64,000 nt of DNA from Holothuria scabra (lineage: Eukaryota > Echinodermata > Holothuroidea > Aspidochirotida > Holothuriidae), in the NCBI GenBank assembly GCA_037179385.1, contig CM074185.1, positions 7,745,371 to 7,809,370 on the forward strand, written 5' to 3'. This document shows, piece after piece, positions 56,930 to 64,000 of this stretch. Each line of letters starts with the position of its first letter. Positions within the stretch are counted from its first letter, which is position 1. The translations under genes were made by a program, and so were the position numbers. Under the pieces are notes generated by a model, which had not been told where the DNA came from, did not search any database, and saw only the letters and a list, made by a program, of their open reading frames with translations.

Positions 56930-57391
56930 CTAACGATTTCTGGTAGATCGTCTTAAAATTAATGGTTCTGATTTGTTCTCGGGAGATGACCCTACAACTG
57001 GCAACGACGAGCTTAGCTCTTTGTTTTGATTACTTTCGGAAAATATTTCACCTGGTGGCTCAAATTTTTCTGTGACATTACTTTCATCAACAGTTTTAAC
57101 AGGTGATTTTATTTTCTCGGAAAGTGTGCTTTCGGGGGCACTTTCAATCGGTTTACTTTTGATAAGCTCGTCAAAGTCAACAGCAGGTTCAGATCCTTGA
57201 CTTTCCTCAGAGGTTCTAAAATTCTCACGAAACGTTTCTGAATGTGCAGTATGAGGCTTTGCTCTAATTTGATCAATATGGCGCTTCCACATTTGGTTTT
57301 CAACTTGAACCATATACGTCACCGGACCCAAAACCTTTGTAACAGTACCATGAGCCCATTTACCTGTGGATGCTCTAAAATCTAATACCAT
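56930..57391 (-). pseudogene. Gypsy integrase C-terminal domain and tail
   Basis: A 153-codon frame starts MVLDFRASTGKWAHGTVTKV and includes GPVTYMV (GPY/F-type module) and WKRHIDQIR, the usual C-terminus of Gypsy integrases. An acidic, Ser/Glu-rich tail follows. It is one frameshift (about 57385) away from the integrase core frame and completes the polyprotein at 56930. Confidence 0.88.
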
Positions 57392-58850
57392 AACCTCGTC
57401 CCTTCAGAGAAACAGAACGAGGAGGTGATTTAACATCGAGTGCCTGCTTCCTGGAAATTGAAGCACCGAATTTAGGTTTCAATAAGGACAACATAGTTTG
57501 AAATTCTCTCCCAAAGAATAATCTTGCTGGTGTCTCTCTTGTAAGGGAGTGGGGAGTAGTTCTATATGAAAGCAATATTCGATCAAGTTTCGTCTGAAGT
57601 GGAGCACTATCAAATTTAACTTTCTTCATAGCCTCTTTAAAAGTACGAACGAATCTTTCAGCTTCACCATTAGACGCAGGGTGCTTAACAGCTGTTTTGA
57701 TGTAATGAATACCATTAAGTTTACAAAAATTATGAAATTCCTCTGCTATAAATTGTGGACCATTATCTGATACGATCTCCCTCGGCAACCCATAACGTGC
57801 AAACATTGTTCTTAACTCTGTAATAGTCTTTGATGCAGTAGTTGACTTCATCAAAATGACTTCAGGCCACTTAGAATGAGCGTCAACAACGATCAAATAC
57901 ATATTGCCTAGAAAAGGACCTGCAAAATCAATATGAATGCGGTACCATTTTATGGTAGGCCAATCCCAGTTGACATAGCTTTTGGGCGGGGCAGGTTGAA
58001 CTGATTGACAACCACTACAAGATTCTACTAAATGTTCAATCTGCAAGTCTAGCCCTGGCCAATACACGTGCATTCTAGCAAGGGATTTCATTCTAACCAT
58101 ACCTGGATGGCCTGCATGCAATTCATTCAAAACCTGTTTTTGAAAACGTAAAGGAATAATTACACGTATACCCCACAACAAGCAATTACTTTCAATTGAA
58201 AGTTCATCCCTCCTATTAAAATATGGTTGTAATTCTTGACCAACAAGCCTTTCTTCTGGCCAACCATACAAAACGAAATGTTTTACTTTGGACAAAAGTC
58301 GATCAGTACTTCTGGCCTTTGCAATTTCTTTTGCACTGATAGGAAGTGACTGAATTTGTGCTTCATTCACCTCCGTCGCTTCCGTTGTCCAGAACACTGT
58401 GACCTGATCAACTGAATTAAGTTTGTTATTGTTACCCTTTGAATCAGGCAGTCTAGACAAACAATCTGCACTGGCATTTTGTTTTGATGTTCGGTATTTG
58501 ATGTCATACTCGTACCCACTTAAAAGTATTGCCCGTCGCTGCAGTGTAGATGCCGCTAACACTGGAATGCCTTTGTCAGGAGCTAGCAAATACTTCAACG
58601 GCTTATGATCAGTAAAAAGTGTAAATCGTTTACCACAAAGATACTGATGAAAATGTCGCACTCCATATACTATGGCTAAGGCCTCTTTCTCTATTTGAGA
58701 GTAATTACGCTCTGCTTCTGTCAGTTTCCTAGAAGCATAAGCAATTGGTTTCTCACCCTCTTGACTAGTATGAGAAATAACTGCACCTATGCCTGTTGGA
58801 GAAGCATCAACAGCTAATATAACTTCTTTTGATGGATCGAAATAGGCCAA
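57375..58850 (-). pseudogene. Gypsy RNase H and integrase core
   Basis: A 491-codon intact frame holds RNase H (VDASPTGIGAVI, YSQIEKEALAIVYG, TDHKPLKYL, ADCLSRLP), then the integrase HHCC zinc module (HAGHPGMVRMKSLAR, CSGCQ). The DDE core follows: HIDFAGP (first Asp), VSDNGPQF (second Asp), and NGEAERFVRTFKEA (Glu). RNase H removes the RNA template and integrase inserts the cDNA. The frame lacks only the C-terminal tail, which lies in the next frame. Confidence 0.94.
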
Positions 58851-59108
58851 AACTGGAGGAGAACTTAAAATTTGCTTGACCTCCTCAAAAGCCTTTTGGC
58901 ACTCGCTTGTCCAACGAAAATCTTTTCCCAGTTTAGTGCAGATGCCATTGGTGTCAGAATCGAGGATAAGTTAGGCATAAACTTTCGATAATAATTAATC
59001 ATGCCAATTAATGATTGCATATCATGTAAATTTTCTGGTACAGAGGCATTACAGTAAGAATTGCTTCTACTCCACTAGTTGATGCATGTACACCATTTGC
59101 ATCCACTA

Positions 59109-60476
59109 TCATCCAAGATACTGTATTGAATCTTGAAAAAATGTACACTTTGACTGTTTCAATTTCAAACCAAACTCATCAAGTTTCTTAATGGGTTGTT
59201 CCAAATTTCTTAAATGTTTCTCATCATTCCTACCGGTAACGATTATATCGTCTAAGTAACATCCAACCCCATTTAAACCAGTCAAAATTTGATCCATACA
59301 TTTTTGAAATATGGCGCCAGAGGAACTTACGCCGAAAGGTAGTCTTGTATACCGAAACAAACCAAGATGAGTGTTAATAGTCACATACTTACGGGACTCG
59401 GGATCCAGTACTATTTGTATGTATGCGTTAGACAAATCTAGTTTGGAAAATTTTTGTCCTCCATTGAGTTGCGCTAATAATTCTTCAGGGCGGGGGAGGG
59501 GGTATTCTTGTTGGTGGATGACTGGATTAATTGTAACTTTGTAGTCTCCACACACCCTAATACTGCCATCCCCTTTCCTAACTGGAACAATGGGAGACGC
59601 CCAATCTGAAAAATCTACTTTCTCTAAAATGCCTTCTTTAACCAATCTCCTTAATTCTTCAGAAACCTTGTCTTTTCTAGCCAGTGGCACTGGTCTTGGT
59701 TTGTAAAATTTAGGTGTTGTTCGTGGTTTAAGTTTAAGCTTTGCTTGGACCCCCTTTACCGTTCCTAATTTCTTCTCAAAAACCTTACTTTTCGACAATA
59801 TTTCTTGAAGTCGGCTATCAACATTTGAAGGAATATATACACAATTAATTTCTTGCCAGTTCAGCAGTAAATGAGTCAACCAATTACGACCGAACAAGGC
59901 TGGACCATTGCATTGAGTTACAAATAGTGGCAATCTCTTTTCATTGCCATTACATTGAACTTGCACATTGCATTTAACAACAACGGGAATTTTTTGCCCT
60001 GTGAACGTTTGAAGAATTTCCTTAGTGGATTTTAGCTCCACGTTTCCTCTAACAGTTTTGTCAAACAACTTCTTTGGAATTAAAGATATCGCAGCCCCAG
60101 TATCTAATTCCATGGTGACTTGGTTGCCTTCAATTGCAACTTCAACTTCAATTGGCTTACATGATGCAATTGTTTTCACATAATAAACTGTAACATCGTC
60201 GTCACTAGTCTCTACTTCGAATTCTGAAGTTTCTTTTGTTACTTCTTTAATTTTAGAACTTCTCTTGTTTTTCTTGAATGTTGACATCTTACCTTCTTTA
60301 CTGGCATGCTTACCTTCATCTGTGTTTTGCCTGCAAACAGCCTGTGGATGTCCAACACGTCGGCAATTGTGACACGTAAGGTCCTTGTGAAAACAATTCT
60401 TTTTCAGATGTCCCAGTTTTCCACAACATGAACACTGACTTCGGCGAACTCGTACGTGTTGGGGCGAATTTGTCAC
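59109..60476 (-). pseudogene. Gypsy nucleocapsid, protease and reverse transcriptase
   Basis: A 455-codon frame (no real start; reads in from Gag) has two zinc knuckles, CSCCGKLGHLKKNC and CHNCRRVGHPQAVC. The protease site MELDTGAAISLI follows, then the RT: IRVCGDYKVTINP, FSKLDLSNAYIQI (first catalytic Asp), FRYTRLPFGVSSS and CYLDDIIVTG (YLDD). The frame is lost at 59109. The RT-RNase H junction (59108-58851) is scrambled across three frames. Confidence 0.94.
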
Positions 60477-60479
60477 TAC

Positions 60480-61104
60480 GCGTGAAATACTTGGACCCCC
60501 TTCTTTAATTATTGCTGAACTCTGGCTGCTGTTTCCATACTGACGGCTATTTTCAATGCTTTTTCTAGAGTCAAAGAGTCGTCCTCCGACAAAAGCTTCT
60601 TTTGGATGGTAGCGTCGTAAATCCGCAGACGAACCGGTCTCGTAATGCGTCTTTCAGGAAAACTCCGAAATTACAGGTGCTAGACAGCCTCTTTAACTCG
60701 GCAAGGAATTTGGTCACTGATTCTGAAGCTCTTTGCGTATGACTGTAAAACCGGAATCTCTCTGGCAAAACTGGTGGTCTAGGGCTATAGTAATCTTTCA
60801 GTGTCTTACAAATTTCGGGGAAATCTTTCGAAGACGGTTTATCTGGCGAGACTAAGTTCTTTAGCAGTCCGTAGCCATTTGCTCCCATAGACGATAAAAA
60901 TATAGCTACCTTTTTCTTGTCTTCTGGAACGTCATGTGCTTCGAAAAACATAGTTACACGCTCCTCATATGACTCCCATTTTTCTACGTCAGGGTCGTAA
61001 CTTTCCACCTTTAAGGCCTTCAACTGACTTAGCTCAGACGATGCCATGGCTGGTATTTCAAACAGCGTCAGACGTAGAAATACGATTAACAGTTCAAACT
61101 TCAT
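60480..61104 (-). pseudogene. Gypsy Gag, two frameshifts
   Basis: Frame 61104-60571 probably begins at the internal MASSELSQLKAL (about 61047). It contains the capsid segment DVEKWESYEERVTMFFEAHDV, GYGLLKNLV and a LAELKRLSSTCNFG...LRDRFVCG block typical of Mag/K02A2.6-type Gag. At about 60640 the frame shifts into IYDATIQKKLLSE and LEKALKIAVSME, and at about 60545 again into the frame that reads on to the zinc knuckles. Confidence 0.88.
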
Positions 61105-61174
61105 TGAATTTTGGTTGCCGTCTTCTTTTACCCGGGTTAGAACTCCTTTTTAAGCCTTTACTGAAAAGCCTTTA

Positions 61175-61188
61175 CATCTTCGTCGCCA
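61175..61188 (-). promoter_or_regulatory. Gypsy primer-binding site (tRNA-Ser)
   Basis: Minus strand tggcgacgaagatg complements the 3' end of animal tRNA-Ser(GCU) with one mismatch. It is separated from the LTR by two bases. Confidence 0.75.
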
Positions 61189-61190
61189 GT

Positions 61191-61404
61191 TGTAGTGTCG
61201 GTCCCGGGAACAAACCAAGACACATACAAATAAATAATAATGGCAAACGCAACGGCAAACGTACAACTCAGAGTTTATTACTGTAACGCACTGTTTGTAT
61301 GCAGACGTGGCTTTTATATCAAATGAATAACATAACATGCAAATGAATACATTAACATAAGAATAGCAGAAAGAACTGTGGCATTACGAACTAAATACTC
61401 TGCA
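61191..61404 (-). repeat. Gypsy 5' LTR (MITE-free)
   Basis: 214 bp; keeps the empty TTAA target at 61352-61355 that is filled in the partner LTR. Confidence 0.95.
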
Positions 61405-61409
61405 GAAAC

Positions 61410-62136
61410 ATCAAAAAATTCTAATGGATTTTGTTGCTTCCACGTGTTCTTCCTACATATGAATTAAGGGGGAATGGCTAAATCTTACTTTTTAATTCAG
61501 ACAAAAAAATTAATATTTTCATTCCAAGTACTACCTGTTATGGAATAGAAAAGTAAGCTCAACATGCAGACGTGTTGACTAACTCTGATATTAAAAAAGC
61601 TGGATTTGTTCATAATAACATATTCCTGCCATATCTTTAAGCCAGCTGCAAAACCGATGCTTGCGCTCGATATTAATGTACCAAGTAGCTCGGGAGCTCA
61701 TTAAAATTAATCTGATATTTCTCATGATCATGGAGAATGTAGTATTGCCTCCCGATTCCAAGGTGTTATCATGCTTTGGTGGCAGTGGTAAAATCGTTCA
61801 AATTTGCTTTTCATGAAGTAATATTCCCTCCTAATTTTTTAAACATCCTCCTTCTCTCTGGGACTGCAGAGACAAGGAGGATAATCAATAGGTTGATGTA
61901 GTCATGGTTCGCATTTGATCAATTGATTGTCGTACCAGATATTCCCAAAATACAAAAAGGCATGTAAGGTTCGGATTATAGCTAACATGATGGCCCCTCA
62001 GTCTTATTTGCTTTTCACATCGTGAACACAATCAAAGCAGATCAGTTGAGGGCACAGATTATATGTAACAAACTCAGATACCAGGTGCACCTCACACTGC
62101 CTTTGGTCTACTGTGATGCCTTTGTTGCCTTCTTGG
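61410..62136. other. Intergenic, nothing recognised
   Basis: No gene, repeat or RNA feature recognised. Confidence 0.5.
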
Positions 62137-62391
62137 CCCTTTGCCGTTGTTTGGGTCCTGTTGGGCCCATGTGGAGAGCGCGGCTGTCACCCGTCTTTAC
62201 CGTTTCACGCGGAGCTCGAAACTGCGAGTAGCTACCCGAAAATTCGGCCACAACAACGAGAGAGACAATAGTTGAAGGTCACGAGGTCAATAGCCTACGG
62301 AAGCTGAGGCGGGGCGTGCTACGTCCGATTATCCGCACACTCCCGAGGAGCGCAATTATGCCCGCCCCGACTGGAGCACAACGGCAAAGGG
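62137..62391 (+). mobile_element. piggyBac-like MITE, copy 3
   Basis: Starts ccctttgccgttgtttgggt and ends acaacggcaaaggg, followed by TTAA (62392-62395). The left target reads ttgg instead of TTAA. It is diverged from copies 1 and 2, so it is older. Confidence 0.85.
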
Positions 62392-62395
62392 TTAA

Positions 62396-64000
62396 AAAAC
62401 AACGTCACATTTTATGGCTACACTGTACAACAATCGCTTTAGTCATTATACCTTGCCCTGGGAATGTTTTCCAGGGTCTGACAGTCGGTAATTCGAGTAG
62501 GTCGACCTTAGACCTTATTAGTTATGCACAGTGTAAACCTCGGAACATTTAACAAATTGCGTCAAATTGCGTCAAATGATTTTTTCCCTTCATGTTTTCA
62601 TATTTGCATGAAAACAAAACGGTGAGTTTATTCGTGCTTAGAATCGTGCTTTCATATAACATCTGATGTGCAATACGTGGCTTGAATACATTAATTTATT
62701 TTACGGTTTTAGAACAAGGGAAACTGACAAAGCTATTCTTTGACGGCACGTGGATCATTTAGTGCCGGTGTGAATATACTTTACTGTTTAGAGAGTATGT
62801 AGTTTGCGGTAAGTTGTATTATGTTACTATAACGTCTGTTCGTAAAGTATGTGATTGTTGTCGGTTTCATGTGTTGGCAATAGGTGTAGGGCTACGTAGA
62901 GCATCAAATTGTGTTAATACTAATGTAATAAGATAAAGAAGTAGGAGGGGGGGGGGGGTTCAGGGGATGGTTCATTGGATGGTCCATGTTTTTTTCTCCT
63001 GAAACACGGGTTTTTAACTGATGTAATGAACAAAACAGGGACTTGCATGTTTTAATGTCAGTCCAGAAAATGCAACTGTTGCAGGCTCAGCTAGGGCACC
63101 GGCATTTGTAGCTTCAGTTTCAGAGAAGTTAAAGAATTTTATTGCAGAGTATTCTTTGAATGACATGTGAAAATTTGTTAGCATGTGCCTTGTTGTACTC
63201 ACTGGGATGCAACCCTTTAGAGTTACAGTTACATTAGGATTTACGGCACAGTGACCTTTTGGAAAATTGAAGTTTTTATTCACTTCACAAATCGTGCTAA
63301 GTAATCAAAATTTAGTATTTTGTACCTTATTTGTAAACACCTTTAAATTCTAAACGTGTAGCGATCACAAAATTTCTAGCAATGAAATATGTTTAAAAGC
63401 GAAATGGTAACAACAAGACGCCCTTGCTTAGCAGCGTGTAGCAACGTGTTTACAAAGAAGGAGCAAAAAGTATTTAGAAACGTTTGATTCCTAAACACCA
63501 TTTTAACAGTGACATCTTTTACCTTTACCTACTAATTGTTTCAAATGTCAGGGTCAGGCTTCGGAGCGAATTTTGAAGGGGGGAGGGCTAACCACCAAAG
63601 CGGCCCAATATGTTGAACAAAAAAACAGCAATGTAATGCCTACGGCAAATAAAGTTGAGGGGGGCTAAACTCCTCCCTATTCCCCCCGTTTTCGAGGCGC
63701 CTGAATATTTAATTGAACAATCTACTTGTAACATAAGCAAATGAAATCAATATATTAGGACGACAAAGCTTTCATATCTTTCACAAACAGCTTCATATTA
63801 ACTACCCATAAACGTTAAATCTCAGGCTGTTTAAAGGCCTGGAAGCACAATTGGTACAGTACCTAAACCATTTTTAATATAAATGAATTCAAAGAAATAC
63901 ATAGGAGGTTCTTTATATTTCTTAACATTGTCTGGAAAATGCTTTGATGAGATTTAATCGCGGGAGCACCCCACTGATATGATAATCAATTCCAGTCTCT
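62396..64000. other. Intergenic; one G-rich repeat segment
   Basis: A poly-G run lies at 62946-62959 and a repeat-like segment at about 63550-63705 (gaaggggggagggctaa and tgaggggggctaaactcc). No gene is recognised, including the 89-codon frame at 63014-63283 (- strand). Confidence 0.5.

Larger units (their letters stand above)
56299..61404 (-). mobile_element. Ty3/Gypsy LTR retrotransposon, Mag-like
   Basis: LTRs at 56299-56769 (carrying a 255-bp insertion) and 61191-61404 begin TGTAGTGTCGG and end GCA. The 5-bp gaaac flanks the whole at 56294-56298 and 61405-61409. LTRs differ by about four substitutions and two single-base indels over 214 bp, so insertion was recent. A primer site complementary to tRNA-Ser(GCU) sits 2 nt inside the 5' LTR, and a purine tract (aaagaaggag) abuts the 3' LTR. 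Gag, protease, RT, RNase H and integrase are in order but broken by frameshifts. Mag-group placement rests on the primer and RT/integrase wording. Confidence 0.95.

Overview
This window is metazoan nuclear DNA and is almost entirely mobile elements and their debris. It is AT-rich, with long (TA)n tracts. The element mix is Penelope-like, Tx1-type LINEs, Copia, Mag-like Gypsy, hAT and piggyBac-like non-autonomous elements. The palindrome TAGGCCTA is strongly over-represented. Together these suggest a marine invertebrate, most likely an echinoderm or another non-vertebrate deuterostome; that placement is inference. I see no prokaryotic gene, rRNA, canonical tRNA or CRISPR array. The only host-gene sequence I can defend is the last coding exon of a TRAF2/TRAF3-type adaptor (17127-17903, + strand), with a visible splice acceptor.

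Layout. 1-1473: element bounded by inverted AGTGGCGTAGCCA termini. 3742-3852: small foldback element. 6394-10662: Copia element (- strand) with ~153 bp LTRs and decayed coding. 12.68-16.42 kb: several (TA)n tracts, a minus-strand Penelope-type end and a plus-strand Penelope-like element (RT plus GIY-YIG) whose nuclease is split by a (TA)n expansion. 17.1-17.9 kb: TRAF exon. 18115-20660: non-autonomous hAT element with perfect 12-bp TIRs and an exact 8-bp target duplication, carrying a LINE tail fragment and a dispersed repeat. 22.86-23.80 kb: degenerate ~146 bp tandem repeat. 24268-28344: LTR element with ~600 bp LTRs and a 2.86 kb interior lacking recognisable gag or pol. 33.0-34.0 kb: inverted repeat pair. 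34433-39731: Tx1-type LINE with poly(A) and a perfect 17-bp target duplication. 40.1-47.2 kb: dispersed repeats, two tRNA-like SINE candidates and a 1.6 kb TIR element. 48437-53160: second Tx1-type LINE, much better preserved. 56299-61404: Mag-like Gypsy element (- strand) with 5-bp target duplication. Three copies of a ~251 bp piggyBac-like MITE lie at 53251, 56466 and 62137.

How the parts relate. The elements are nested and can be ordered in time. The MITE at 56466 sits inside the 3' LTR of the Gypsy element, and the other LTR keeps the empty TTAA site, so the MITE is younger than the Gypsy insertion. The hAT element contains a copy of a repeat also found at 40.1 kb. No autonomous transposase for the hAT or piggyBac-like elements is encoded here. 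I found no convincing new multi-gene system. The strongest structural observations are the filled/empty MITE site, the cargo-bearing hAT, the non-coding LTR element, and the Penelope-like element with split nuclease and flanking direct repeats.
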